Shown piece after piece: positions 7,719 through 16,919 of a stretch of DNA of 64,000 bases. The notes under the pieces are model-generated. The model searched no databases. It was not told where the DNA came from and saw only the letters and a program-made list of their open reading frames with translations. The stretch covers positions 1-64,000 of the forward strand of contig CAZDVW010000006.1 of assembly GCA_964509205.1 (NCBI GenBank), given 5' to 3'. Positions within the stretch are counted from its first letter, which is position 1. Every line of letters starts with the position of its first letter. This DNA comes from Duodenibacillus sp964509205. Lineage in GTDB: Bacteria; Pseudomonadota; Gammaproteobacteria; Burkholderiales; Burkholderiaceae_F. Position numbers and translations under genes: made by a program.

Positions 7719-9101
7719 TTAATTCTCCGTCGATCCCTCGGTGCTCTGTCTGAGCACCGGAACGGGGTTTCGGAATCCCTTTGTCAAAAGCGTTAAATAC
7801 AACGCACCGATGGCCGCCCAAGACAATCCGAGCATCATGGCCGTCGAATCCAAATTGACCCACAACACTCCGACGCTCGCGCAACCGCACAACGGAAGAA
7901 GCAGATAATGGATGTTGTCCCTGACCGAGTGACGTCTTCCCTGATGCCAATAAAATTCGGCAATCACGCAAACATTGACAAAGGTAAAGGCGACCAATGC
8001 ACCGAAATTAATCAGCGCCGTGGCAAGAACCAGATCAATTCGAATGGCAAATAAGCACAGGACACCCGTGAGCACAATATTAAACACGGGGGTTCGCCAC
8101 TGCGGATGCAATTTGGCAAAGAAACGCTGCGGCAAAACACCGTCCCTTCCCATGACGTACATCAACCGAGATACGCCGGCGTGCGCCGCCATTCCGGAAG
8201 CGAGTACGGTAAGACTCGAGAAAATAAGGATGATCCATTGAAACACAGGACCGGCAACATAGAGCATGATTTCCGGCTGTGAGGCCTCAGGATCCTTAAA
8301 CCGGCTGATATCCGGGAAATACAGCTGCAGAAAATAGCTCGCCACAATAAAGACAATTCCGCCGACGAGCGCGGTGAAGAAAATGGCTCTCGGCATGGTC
8401 TTTTCTGCATCAATGGTTTCTTCCGTCAGTTGCGAAAGTCCGTCAAATCCCAAAAATGAGAAACACAAAATAGCGGCACCAGCCATCATGGGAACCAAGG
8501 CCGCATGCTCATCCCAGAACGGCTTCGTGCTGAAAATGGCATCAACGCCTTTGCTTTCGGAAAGTCCGTGAGAAATAAGGACAACGATGAGCGCGACAAT
8601 GGCCATTTGGATACAAACAATGGTTCCGTTAAAACCGGCCACAATCTTGAGGCTTCTCAAATTGCAACCCGTCATAAAGAGAGTCAGGAGAACAACAAAA
8701 ATCCAACTCGGAATGCTCGGAACGATGGCTTCAAAATAAATCTTGGCCAAAAGAATGTTGATCATCGGCATAAAGAGATAATCAAGCAACGAGGACCAAC
8801 CGACCATAAAGCCCAGTGTCGGCGAGATGGATCGCTGCACATAGGTATAGGCCGAGCCCGCCGAGGGATAACGGACGACGAGCTTGCCGTAGCTGAATGC
8901 CGTGAAAAGAATTCCGAGAAGAGCCAATGCATACGCACTCGGTACATGTCCGTTTGTAATCTGAGAGACAATTCCGAAGGTATCAAAGAGCGTCATGGGC
9001 TGGATGTAAGCCAAACCGATCATCACAACCGGCAACAGCGTCAGTGTTTTAACCAATCCGCCCGTCTTTTTATTTTGAGTATTTTCCTGCATTGTTTTCA
9101 A
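7719..9101 (-). CDS. puuP: Putrescine importer, APC superfamily (PuuP-like)
   Basis: 460 residues with about 12 membrane segments. The sequence follows E. coli PuuP closely from memory: PMTLFDTFGIVS near the start, FSYGKLVVRYPSAGSAYTY, GFMVGWSSLLDYLFMPMIN, CFSFLGFDGLSQLTEET, LYFPDISRFKDPEA and ALINFGALVAFTFVN. This family imports putrescine (and in some members other small substrates) by proton symport in the inner membrane. It stands alone here; no puuABCDE catabolic genes are visible. The acetylpolyamine amidohydrolase-like gene at 1612-2526 is the only other possible polyamine gene nearby. Confidence 0.9.
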   Translation of the reverse strand: MKTMQENTQNKKTGGLVKTLTLLPVVMIGLAYIQPMTLFDTFGIVSQITNGHVPSAYALALLGILFTAFSYGKLVVRYPSAGSAYTYVQRSISPTLGFMVGWSSLLDYLFMPMINILLAKIYFEAIVPSIPSWIFVVLLTLFMTGCNLRSLKIVAGFNGTIVCIQMAIVALIVVLISHGLSESKGVDAIFSTKPFWDEHAALVPMMAGAAILCFSFLGFDGLSQLTEETIDAEKTMPRAIFFTALVGGIVFIVASYFLQLYFPDISRFKDPEASQPEIMLYVAGPVFQWIILIFSSLTVLASGMAAHAGVSRLMYVMGRDGVLPQRFFAKLHPQWRTPVFNIVLTGVLCLFAIRIDLVLATALINFGALVAFTFVNVCVIAEFYWHQGRRHSVRDNIHYLLLPLCGCASVGVLWVNLDSTAMMLGLSWAAIGALYLTLLTKGFRNPVPVLRQSTEGSTEN

Positions 9102-9290
9102 GTAAACCTGTTCCTAAAGTGAAAGAAAACTCTTGGAGCTTGCGGCCCACCCAAAGCGGGGCAATCATATAGAAAGAGGGGTAAAAACAGCCTGAAAATC
9201 CCCTAAGGATTTCCTTAATTCGACTAGAGATTTTTCCCAAAAAAATGCCCCCAAACGGCTCAACGTCCGTCCCTCGGGCAAAGTGGGGAG

Positions 9291-9327
9291 AAAGGAAGAA
9301 AAAAAAGCATCCGAAATCGGATGCTTT
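9291..9327 (-). terminator. Intrinsic terminator of radA
   Basis: A ten-base-pair stem (AAAGCATCCG, 9304-9313, with CGGATGCTTT, 9318-9327) and a four-base loop, followed on the minus strand by a run of eight T. It lies 25 bases past the radA stop. The rest of 9102-9290 upstream of puuP holds no gene I can support. Confidence 0.9.
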
Positions 9328-9351
9328 GGGTTGTCGTATTTTTACAAATTT

Positions 9352-10725
9352 TTAAAGAGCTTCGATCGCACTTGAAAGTCGATCAACCGCTATTAACTCC
9401 AGTCCTTCAATGGGTGATCTCGGAGCATTGGCCTTCGGAATAATGGCGCGAACAAATCCGAGCTTGACTGCCTCGCGAAGTCGCTCCTGCCCTCTCGGAG
9501 CCGGCCGAATTTCACCGGCAAGTCCGACTTCGCCGAAAACAACCGTTCTGCCGCGAAGAGCTCGATCGGTCATGGAACTCACAACAGAAAGGACAACAGC
9601 AAGATCACTGGCAGGCTCGGTGATTTTTACCCCGCCTACGGCATTCACAAAAACGTCTTGATCAAAGCAAGAGATGCCAACATGTCGATGCAGTACGGCC
9701 AAAAGCATTGAAAGACGCTGTGCATCGAGCCCGACGCAAAGCCGTTTCGGCGCCGGAAGATGGGTCGCATCAACCAGGGCTTGAACTTCCACCAGCAAGG
9801 GGCGCGTTCCTTCCTGAGTTGCCATCACGACGCTGCCGGAAACACCGTCCTTATGTTCGGATAGAAAAATCGCAGACGGATTCGAAATCCCGCACAAACC
9901 GCGATCCGTCATGGCAAAGACGCCTAACTCGTTGACGGCACCGAAACGGTTCTTAAAAGCGCGGACAAGCCGAAAATTCGAATGCGCATCCCCTTCAAAA
10001 TAAAGCACGGTATCCACGATGTGCTCGAGAATACGAGGGCCCGCCAGTGAACCGTCTTTTGTCACATGGCCGACAAAGACAAGCGTAATTCCGGCGGTCT
10101 TTGCCAGACGCGTTAACCGTGCAGAACACTCTCGAACCTGCGTGACGCTGCCCGGAGCACTGTCTAGAGCTGAAGAAAAAAGCGTTTGAATGGAGTCGAT
10201 GACGACAAACTCGGGCTTGAGATTAAGCAGTGCCGCCTCAATCTTCTCGAGTTCAATCTCACTCATCAGAGAAATTCCCTGCGGATGAATTCCGAGGCGT
10301 TTGGCGCGAAGCGCCACTTGCGAGGCAGATTCTTCACCCGTTACATAAAGGCAACGAACTCCCTGTGCCACAAGGCGGTTTGTGACCTGCAAAAGAAGCG
10401 TCGATTTTCCGATCCCCGGATCGCCGCCGATTAAAGAAACCCCGCCCTTGACGAGACCGCCGCCGGCAACTCGGTCAAACTCCTCAATGCCGACAAGAGT
10501 CCGAGGCACTTCCGTCGCTTTAATCTCGGACAGATCTGTCACCTGCGTTGTTTCAACAAGCGCTTGAGTGCGATGCTTATCCGAGCCGAATCGGGAGGCG
10601 CTTTTTTCAGGAATACGAAATTCCTTCATCGTGTTCCATTCTCCGCAATGCGGACAGCGTCCTTGCCATTTGACAGTGGTTCCGCCGCAAGATTCACATA
10701 CGTACTCAACGCGAGATTTCGCCAT
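9352..10725 (-). CDS. radA: DNA repair protein RadA
   Basis: 457 residues, the usual length. Order: C4 zinc finger (CESCGG...CPHCG, residues 10-28), RecA-like ATPase with Walker A GDPGIGKST, the RadA signature KNRFG, and a C-terminal Lon-like fold ending in the VFGEVGLAGEIRPA motif. RadA is a branched-DNA helicase/translocase that helps process recombination intermediates. It is divergent from the first lplT gene, with about 100 bases between starts. Confidence 0.97.
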   Translation of the reverse strand: MAKSRVEYVCESCGGTTVKWQGRCPHCGEWNTMKEFRIPEKSASRFGSDKHRTQALVETTQVTDLSEIKATEVPRTLVGIEEFDRVAGGGLVKGGVSLIGGDPGIGKSTLLLQVTNRLVAQGVRCLYVTGEESASQVALRAKRLGIHPQGISLMSEIELEKIEAALLNLKPEFVVIDSIQTLFSSALDSAPGSVTQVRECSARLTRLAKTAGITLVFVGHVTKDGSLAGPRILEHIVDTVLYFEGDAHSNFRLVRAFKNRFGAVNELGVFAMTDRGLCGISNPSAIFLSEHKDGVSGSVVMATQEGTRPLLVEVQALVDATHLPAPKRLCVGLDAQRLSMLLAVLHRHVGISCFDQDVFVNAVGGVKITEPASDLAVVLSVVSSMTDRALRGRTVVFGEVGLAGEIRPAPRGQERLREAVKLGFVRAIIPKANAPRSPIEGLELIAVDRLSSAIEAL

Positions 10726-10824
10726 TGTTCAACCGTTCCAGAAGAGTTCTAAAATTTATTCAACTGTAAGTTTCCCTTTATGTATGAATGCTACACTCAG
10801 GTTCAAGGGAAGATGAGGTTTTTC

Positions 10825-12117
10825 ATGAAACACAATCTCGCGCCGATCCTCGGCGCGCAATTTTTTTCCAGTTTAGCTGACAATGCTCTCCTCATTGCCG
10901 CCATTGCTCTTTTGACGAGTCTTCAGGCTCCGGACTGGATGACGCCGCTTTTGCGACTCTTTTTTACCTTCAGCTACATTGCCCTGGCCGCCTGGGTTGG
11001 AATTCTTGCTGACATGTGGCCGAAGGGGCATGTGATGTTTTTTTCCAATGCCCTAAAGATTGCCGGCTGCCTCATGCTTCTTTTGGGGTGTCACCCCCTT
11101 TTATCGTATGCCGTCGTCGGAGCAGGCGCTGCCGCTTACTCGCCTGCCAAATACGGTATCCTGGCTGAGATTCTCCCGCCGGAAAAACTTGTCGTCGCCA
11201 ATGGGTGGATGGAGGGGCTGACCGTCGTTTCGATCATTCTCGGCGTCGTTTTCGGAGGACTGCTTGTGGATCCGTCCGTCGGCGCTCTCATCCAGGCGTT
11301 TTTCAGCGGAAGCCTCTTTGGGGATCTGACGATTGCCGAAGCCGCCATCATTGTCGTAACGCTCGTTTATGTGCTGGCTGCTCTTTTTAATCTGACCATC
11401 GCAGATACCGGAGCGCGTTACCCCAAAGCCCGCTTTTCACCGATACAAAATGTCTTGACCTTTGCACGGACATGCAAGGTCATTTTTCAGGATCCGATCG
11501 CCATCACCTCTCTTTCGGTCACAACGCTTTTTTGGGGAACGGGGGCCGTCCTGCAATTTCTGGTTTTGCGCTGGGCTGAAGAAAAACTCCACATGCCGCT
11601 TTCCCAAGGCGCCATGCTGCAGGCCATTGTTTCAGTCGGTATTGCCTTCGGAGCCGTTCTTGCGGCTCGCTATGTTCCCATGAAAAAAGCATTTCACGTG
11701 CTTTGGACCGGAATTGCCATGGGGCTGATGGTTGCGGCGCTTTGCGCCTTTCGGCAAGAATTCTTTCCGGGAAGCCTTTCGATCTTCGGACTGGAACTTC
11801 AAAACAGCGTGATTTTTTCCTGCCTCATCATGATCGCAATCGGTACTCTTGCCGGACTCTTCCTTGTTCCGATGAATGCGGTCTTTCAAAACAGAGGCCA
11901 CACGCTCCTCAGTTCCGGTCAGGCGGTTGCCGTACAAAACCTGGCAGAAAACACTGTCATTCTTAGCATGTTGGGCGTCTACTCGTTGCTTGTTCGGTTC
12001 CATCTGAGCGTGAATGGATCGATGTTGCTTTTCGGTCTCTTTTTTGCTTTTGGCATCTGGCTCATCATTCGGCATCATGCTCGGCATCAGAGAAAAGAAC
12101 TTTCGACACTTAATTAG
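10825..12117 (+). CDS. lplT: Lysophospholipid transporter LplT, copy 1
   Basis: 430-residue MFS protein that flips lysophospholipids across the inner membrane. Family features are the N-terminal GAQFFSSLADNALLIAAIALL, YSPAKYGILAE, and the E-x-L-VVANGW-EGLTVVSIILG stretch. The ATG at 10825 is preferred: GAGG lies six bases upstream and it aligns with the start of copy 2, whereas the ATG at 10813 has a ribosome site too close. The usual partner acyltransferase Aas is not fused or adjacent. Copy 2 follows 212 bases downstream. Confidence 0.93.
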   Translation: MKHNLAPILGAQFFSSLADNALLIAAIALLTSLQAPDWMTPLLRLFFTFSYIALAAWVGILADMWPKGHVMFFSNALKIAGCLMLLLGCHPLLSYAVVGAGAAAYSPAKYGILAEILPPEKLVVANGWMEGLTVVSIILGVVFGGLLVDPSVGALIQAFFSGSLFGDLTIAEAAIIVVTLVYVLAALFNLTIADTGARYPKARFSPIQNVLTFARTCKVIFQDPIAITSLSVTTLFWGTGAVLQFLVLRWAEEKLHMPLSQGAMLQAIVSVGIAFGAVLAARYVPMKKAFHVLWTGIAMGLMVAALCAFRQEFFPGSLSIFGLELQNSVIFSCLIMIAIGTLAGLFLVPMNAVFQNRGHTLLSSGQAVAVQNLAENTVILSMLGVYSLLVRFHLSVNGSMLLFGLFFAFGIWLIIRHHARHQRKELSTLN

Positions 12118-12298
12118 GGAAAACCCGATATTCCATTTTCCATCACTGAAAATTCACCTTCTTTTTGCTCGGTCATTGTGTTGAGCCTTGCTAAAATCCA
12201 TCTGCTTTTTACGATGGAGTCAAGGAGCGGCTTAAGCTGTCAAGGCCAAAGCCGAAGGGAATTCGTCTTAAACAAGAGTAAAGGAGAGCGCTATTACT

Positions 12299-12317
12299 CC
12301 TGCAACGATGTTGCAGG
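12299..12317 (+). promoter_or_regulatory. Hairpin at the ribosome site of the second lplT
   Basis: CCTGCAAC and GTTGCAGG form a perfect eight-pair stem with a three-base loop. Its 3' arm contains the only AGG-type ribosome-binding sequence before the start at 12330, so folding would hide it. The preceding leader (12200-12298) also has short inverted segments such as CGGCTT/AAGCCG. I could not match it to a riboswitch class; a regulatory role is inference. Confidence 0.4.
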
Positions 12318-12329
12318 GCAGCTTGCGCA

Positions 12330-13658
12330 ATGTCTATGAAACGTGGTTTTTACACAATCATGTGTGCGCAGTTCTTATCAAGTCTTGCTGATAATGCGCT
12401 TTTGATTGCCGCCATTGCGCTCTTGACGAGCATCCAAGCTCCCGACTGGATGACTCCTCTTTTAAAACTCTTTTTTGTGATCAGCTATGTCGTTTTGGCT
12501 TGCTGGGTCGGCATTTTTGCGGATCTCATGCCAAAAGGTCGCGTCATGTTCATCACCAATGCCGTTAAGGTCATTGGCTGCTTGATGATGCTCTTCGGAT
12601 CCCATCCCCTGCTCTCATATGCCGTAGTCGGTGTGGGAGCCGCTGCTTACTCGCCAGCGAAATACGGAATTCTGACTGAACTTCTTCCGGCCGAAAAACT
12701 TGTCGTTGCCAACGGCTGGATCGAAGGACTGACCGTCGTTTCCATTATTCTCGGCGTGGTTCTCGGCGGCGTTTTGGTCGATCCGGCTGTCGGAGCCTCC
12801 GTACTGGCGTTCTTTCACATGCCGCTAGTCGGTCTGCACACGGTCGCCGAAGGCGCCATCGCCGTCATCGTGTTTGTGTATGCCGCCGCTGCGATCGTCA
12901 ATCTTGCCATTCCTGATACCGGCGCCCGCTATTCCAAAAACTCCTTTGAACCCATTGCCAGCCTTCGCAACTTTGCCTATTCCTGCTATCTGCTGTGGAC
13001 AGACCGTTTGGGACAGATTTCGCTATCCGTTACAACGCTTTTTTGGGGCGCCGGAGCCGTTTTGCAGTTCCTTGTTCTCAAATGGGCTGAAGCCGCACTC
13101 GGCATGAATCTTTCGCAAGGCGCCATGCTGCAGGCCGTCGTCTCAATCGGCATTGCGCTCGGAGCGGTTTCTGCCGCCGCTTTTGTTCCTTTAAAGAAAG
13201 CCGTCAATGTTCTGCCGGTCGGTGTTGCGATGGGACTTTTAGTCGCCCTCATGAGCGGCTTTCATGAATCGATGATCGCAGGAGGCTTGAGCATTTTCGG
13301 AACAGACATTCGCTACGCTGCGATTTTTGCAGGACTCATGATGATTCTGATCGGAATGCTTGCCGGTTTCTTCGTGGTTCCGATGAATGCCCTCCTGCAG
13401 CACAGAGGGCACGTGCTCATGAGTGCCGGACGCTCAATTGCCGTTCAAAACTTCAATGAGAACTCATCCATTCTTCTCATGCTGGCACTTTATTCGCTTC
13501 TCATCAAATGCGATTTATCCGTTCAGACAACCATGCTCAGTTTCGGGTTGTTTGTGGCTGTCAGCATGTGTTTGGTGATTCTGAAGCATCGGCGCAATCA
13601 AAAAGAATTTGACAGCCTTCATCTCATCGGCGAAGAAACGCGTCCGGGCAACCGCTGA
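12330..13658 (+). CDS. lplT: Lysophospholipid transporter LplT, copy 2
   Basis: 442 residues, co-linear with copy 1 over the whole length (QF.SSLADNALLIAAIALLTS, APDWMTPLL, GAAAYSPAKYGIL, VVPMNA.LQ.RGH, VAVQN). Identity appears high in the first 200 residues and lower in loops, which indicates an old tandem duplication rather than an assembly repeat. Starts at 12330 (MSMK) and 12336 (MK) are both possible; the latter aligns with copy 1. It is convergent with the RNase AM gene, four bases apart. Whether the two copies differ in lipid preference cannot be seen. Confidence 0.92.
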   Translation: MSMKRGFYTIMCAQFLSSLADNALLIAAIALLTSIQAPDWMTPLLKLFFVISYVVLACWVGIFADLMPKGRVMFITNAVKVIGCLMMLFGSHPLLSYAVVGVGAAAYSPAKYGILTELLPAEKLVVANGWIEGLTVVSIILGVVLGGVLVDPAVGASVLAFFHMPLVGLHTVAEGAIAVIVFVYAAAAIVNLAIPDTGARYSKNSFEPIASLRNFAYSCYLLWTDRLGQISLSVTTLFWGAGAVLQFLVLKWAEAALGMNLSQGAMLQAVVSIGIALGAVSAAAFVPLKKAVNVLPVGVAMGLLVALMSGFHESMIAGGLSIFGTDIRYAAIFAGLMMILIGMLAGFFVVPMNALLQHRGHVLMSAGRSIAVQNFNENSSILLMLALYSLLIKCDLSVQTTMLSFGLFVAVSMCLVILKHRRNQKEFDSLHLIGEETRPGNR

Positions 13659-13662
13659 GCAT

Positions 13663-14493
13663 TCAGAACAACTCCAAAACGCAGGGCAGTCCTTCCGGCA
13701 GGGGCGTTTGTGCTCCGATCATCGGCCGTTCTTTTGAAATTCTGTGAAAATCCGATCCCGTTGAAGCGTATAGCCCATAGCGTCTGACCCACTGCTCGCA
13801 CAAAGCAGAATAATGCGGACTTTGGCTACCGCTTGTGACTTCTAATCCGATGCCGCCTGCCTCGACAAAGTCCTGCACCAACGCCTCTCGGGCAAGGTCG
13901 GTTCTGAATTTGTAACGCATGGGATGCGCCAGTACAGGGATGCCTCCGGCTGCCTTGATTAATTTGACGGCCTCGGGAAGTTCAACCCACGCGGCCGGAA
14001 CATAGGCCGGCGCATTCGTTCCAAGATAGCGATCAAAGGCCTGCTGTTCGTTTTTCACGATTGCGCGCTCAATGAGTGCGCGTGCAAAGTGCGCTCGAGA
14101 AATATTCTCCACATCGGGAAACATCTGTTTCACGAGGTCAAGAATTCCGGTAATGCCGAGTTTTTGAAAACGTCTGTCGATTTCAACGGCTCTCTCTTCC
14201 CTTAACTTCAAGGTCTTCTCACAGATCGCATTCAGTGTTTTGTCTTCCGGGTCCACCTTAAGTCCCGTGATGTGGATACAGAGCTTTCCCCAGTTGCACG
14301 ACAATTCGATCCCGGGAATGAAACAGATCCCGCGAGAAACCGCTTCTTTTCTCGCTGCAAGGTTTCCTTGAAGCGTATCGTGATCGGTCAGAGCCAGAAC
14401 AGAAACGCCGCACTCAACAGCTAAATCAACCACTTTCTCAGGAGCAAAATCGCCGTCGCTTTCCCAAGAATGGGTATGCAGATCAATTTTCAT
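13663..14493 (-). CDS. rnm: RNase AM, PHP-domain 5'-3' exoribonuclease
   Basis: 276 residues from the ATG at 14493, which begins directly with the PHP motif DLHTHSWESDG. Further metal ligands are TDHDT, GIELS, HFARALIE, VLAHPMRY and the closing GSDFH. The sequence follows E. coli YciV/TrpH (RNase AM), which removes residual 5' nucleotides from rRNA and trims short RNAs. An upstream in-frame extension to 14616 overlaps the hslO leader and is not supported. It is divergent from hslO. Confidence 0.9.
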   Translation of the reverse strand: MKIDLHTHSWESDGDFAPEKVVDLAVECGVSVLALTDHDTLQGNLAARKEAVSRGICFIPGIELSCNWGKLCIHITGLKVDPEDKTLNAICEKTLKLREERAVEIDRRFQKLGITGILDLVKQMFPDVENISRAHFARALIERAIVKNEQQAFDRYLGTNAPAYVPAAWVELPEAVKLIKAAGGIPVLAHPMRYKFRTDLAREALVQDFVEAGGIGLEVTSGSQSPHYSALCEQWVRRYGLYASTGSDFHRISKERPMIGAQTPLPEGLPCVLELF

Positions 14494-14686
14494 AGACCTT
14501 CTGTCAGAAAAAACTTCCCTCTCTCCGCTCAATTGGCGGCAAGACTTGAGTGATGAGTATAAATTAAAAGAGTTTCTGCGATGAGCTTTAGGCATGCCGC
14601 AAGAGACACCGTACACCTTGCGGCAAAGTGACCGTGAGCTGAATGCAACTGTAGAATACCGAAAATTTCAATGCGGAGAGGATGCA

Positions 14687-15610
14687 ATGAGCGATACGCT
14701 TCTCAAACTTCTTTTTGAGAAAAAAAACTGCCGAGGCGTTGTTCTTCATATGGACGCCGCTTGGCAGAGCATGGTGAAGAATCAAAAACTGCCGCAACCT
14801 GTTAAACAGATTCTCGGAGAAATGTGTGCCGGTGCCGTCATGCTGGCAAGCGGTTTGAAATTCGACGGAGCCCTTGTGCTTCAACTGCAGGGAGACGGTC
14901 CAGTCAAATTAGCCATTGTTGAAGTGCGAACCGGTCTGATTGTACGGGCAACGGCGCAGCTCCGAGTTTCGGCCGAAGCAATCCCAGAGGATGCCTCTTT
15001 CGAATCGCTTGTCAATGCCTCAGGCAAGGGACGCTGCGCCATTATCCTCGATGCCAAAGATCGCCGCCTCGGAGAGCAACCCTATCAAGGGATTGTGGTT
15101 TTGGAAAACGCGGGAGTCGCCGCAACGCTTGAAAACTATATGACGCACTCCGAGCAGCTTGAAACCCGACTTTGGCTAGCCTCAAACGAGACAGCCTGCG
15201 GCGGCGTCATGCTTCAGAAATTGCCCGTTGAAGGCGCAAGTGTTTTGCAGCCCTCTGCCGCCGGTGAAGAAGACGGATTGCTTTCTCTCGCTCTTTTTGC
15301 CAAAACCGTCAAAGCTGAGGAAATTTGTTCTCTCGATGCCGACGTTCTCGCCAGACGTCTTTTTTGGGAAGACAATCCGCGCATGATCGCAACGGAAGAA
15401 CCCACGTTTCATTGCCGTTGCTCAAAGCAGGGAATCGAAGCGATGGTCAAAAATCTCGGAGAAGAAACCGCTCGGCAAATCTTGCAAGAACAGGGAACCA
15501 TTGAGGTGACTTGTGAATTTTGCGGAGCGCATTACGTTTTGGATGCTGTGGACGTCGGAGCTCTCTTTAAAAACGGAACGACAGAGAGTGCCAGTAAAAG
15601 CCAGAATTAA
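14687..15610 (+). CDS. hslO: Hsp33 redox-regulated chaperone
   Basis: 307 residues from the ATG at 14687, which follows GGAGAGG. Hsp33 is a cytoplasmic holdase that is inactive while zinc is bound and unfolds to an active form on oxidation. The C-terminal zinc switch is complete: FHCRCSK followed by CEFCGAHY about 30 residues later. The N-terminal chaperone core shows AGAVMLAS..LKFDGALVLQLQGDGPVKL. A single-gene unit by layout. Confidence 0.96.
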   Translation: MSDTLLKLLFEKKNCRGVVLHMDAAWQSMVKNQKLPQPVKQILGEMCAGAVMLASGLKFDGALVLQLQGDGPVKLAIVEVRTGLIVRATAQLRVSAEAIPEDASFESLVNASGKGRCAIILDAKDRRLGEQPYQGIVVLENAGVAATLENYMTHSEQLETRLWLASNETACGGVMLQKLPVEGASVLQPSAAGEEDGLLSLALFAKTVKAEEICSLDADVLARRLFWEDNPRMIATEEPTFHCRCSKQGIEAMVKNLGEETARQILQEQGTIEVTCEFCGAHYVLDAVDVGALFKNGTTESASKSQN

Positions 15611-15710
15611 ACCTTCCCTGCCGTCCGGATGTGGATTCACCCTCAAACGGGCGGTCACGGACTGCGCATTGGGAATCGGTTAAACGGGTTCTTTTAAACC
15701 GATTAAACGA

Positions 15711-15757
15711 AAGAAAAAGGCGCCCTCCGGAAGTTTTACCAAACAAGCGCCTTTAAA
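15711..15757 (-). terminator. Terminator of the threonine-synthase-like gene
   Basis: AAAGGCGC (15716-15723) pairs with GCGCCTTT (15747-15754); on the minus strand the stem is followed by CCTTTTTCTTTC. It could also serve hslO from the other side, since the gene ends face each other. A second inverted pair, AATCGGTT/AACCGATT, lies at about 15674-15704. Confidence 0.65.
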
Positions 15758-15774
15758 TCGGGACGGACACTGCG

Positions 15775-16872
15775 TCAGTGATCTGACTTAATACCCGCGC
15801 CGCACAAGGTGATAAGGACATCCGTTGCCGGTCCGTAAAGTTCCTGATAGCGATCCCAGGCGGCAAAGTTCGCCGCCGTCGTGTGTTCGATATAAAAACC
15901 CTTACGCGCGATGCGAGACCGAGCTTCAAGAATACGGTCTTCAGGAGCCTTGACGACCGTTACGTCGTGGTCTCGCATGTAGTGAAGAAGTTCGCGGGCT
16001 CGCAGGGGTTTGCCGATCGCAATCCCTTCTGCAATCGTGGGTTGTGCCGTAATGACGGCAGCCTCTTCGAGTCCTTGTTCGTAGGCCTTACAAAGCGGAT
16101 CACAGAATTCGCTTTGAAGCGCAATGACCTTCGGAAAATGTGCGAGTGTCCTGCTCGCAACTAGATGCTCGAGTGCCTTCATAACGCCGATAAAGAGCGT
16201 GCCGTTACCGACCGGAACGACAATGTGCTCGGGAATACGGCCGAGTTGCTCCAGAACTTCGTAGATATACGTCTTCATTCCCTCATAGAAGTATGGATTC
16301 ACAACATGGTTGGCATAATAAACGCCGTCCTTTGCAACCCGTTCGCGGCAGACGTCGGCACAATGATCGCGTGTGCCGGGGATAACGTGAGCTTTCGCGC
16401 CGTGTGCCTCAATCATCGTGATCTTTTTCGGGCTTGTTCCTTCGGGAACATAGATTTCGCATCGAATACCAGCTCGAGCACAATAAGCCGCCACAGAGTT
16501 GCCGGCATTCCCGCTTGAGTCTTGCACGCATTCGGTCACGCCGATTGCCTTCATGTGAGAAACAAGCGTTGCCGCACCGCGATCCTTAAAGGACAGTGTC
16601 GGCATCATGTAGTCAACTTTCACGAACATACCCGGCTCAATCTCAACCGTAGGCGACATGCCTTCGCCCAGCGTGACGTTGCGCCAGACATCACCGTCGA
16701 GTGCCATAAAGCGGCGATAGCGGAAGATGCTCCATTCGTTGCGATCGATTTGATTCGGATCCCAAGCAGGAGGCATAAAATCAAGTTCAAAAAGGCCGCC
16801 GCATTCACATTTGGGTGTTTTCGTCGCTGCATCGGTTACCTTACCGCAACGGGTACAGATGAATTGGTGCAT
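15775..16872 (-). CDS. Threonine synthase-like PLP-dependent enzyme
   Basis: 365 residues from the ATG at 16872, where a zinc-ribbon-like start (ICTRCGK...CECGG) appears. The fold-type II PLP core shows LSFKDRGAATLVSHM (Schiff-base Lys), the SSGNAGNSVAAY phosphate/substrate loop, PVGNGTLFIG and LCGAG. This resembles threonine synthase, but the genes around it (RidA, a DauR-type regulator, a D-Thr aldolase/D-Ser dehydratase-like protein) suggest a catabolic beta-elimination or replacement reaction on an amino acid. It is last in a three-gene operon with ridA and the regulator. No hom or thrB is nearby. Confidence 0.82.
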   Translation of the reverse strand: MHQFICTRCGKVTDAATKTPKCECGGLFELDFMPPAWDPNQIDRNEWSIFRYRRFMALDGDVWRNVTLGEGMSPTVEIEPGMFVKVDYMMPTLSFKDRGAATLVSHMKAIGVTECVQDSSGNAGNSVAAYCARAGIRCEIYVPEGTSPKKITMIEAHGAKAHVIPGTRDHCADVCRERVAKDGVYYANHVVNPYFYEGMKTYIYEVLEQLGRIPEHIVVPVGNGTLFIGVMKALEHLVASRTLAHFPKVIALQSEFCDPLCKAYEQGLEEAAVITAQPTIAEGIAIGKPLRARELLHYMRDHDVTVVKAPEDRILEARSRIARKGFYIEHTTAANFAAWDRYQELYGPATDVLITLCGAGIKSDH

Positions 16873-16919
16873 TTTCTTGAAATCCTTTTCCTGTCTAAAT
16901 GGACAAAAGCCTTCAGTTG

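Noticed and set aside
12190..12330. Possible riboswitch before the second lplT
   Set aside because: I looked for glycine, SAM, Mn2+ (yybP-ykoY) and other motifs; the conserved cores are not there. Only the hairpin is kept.
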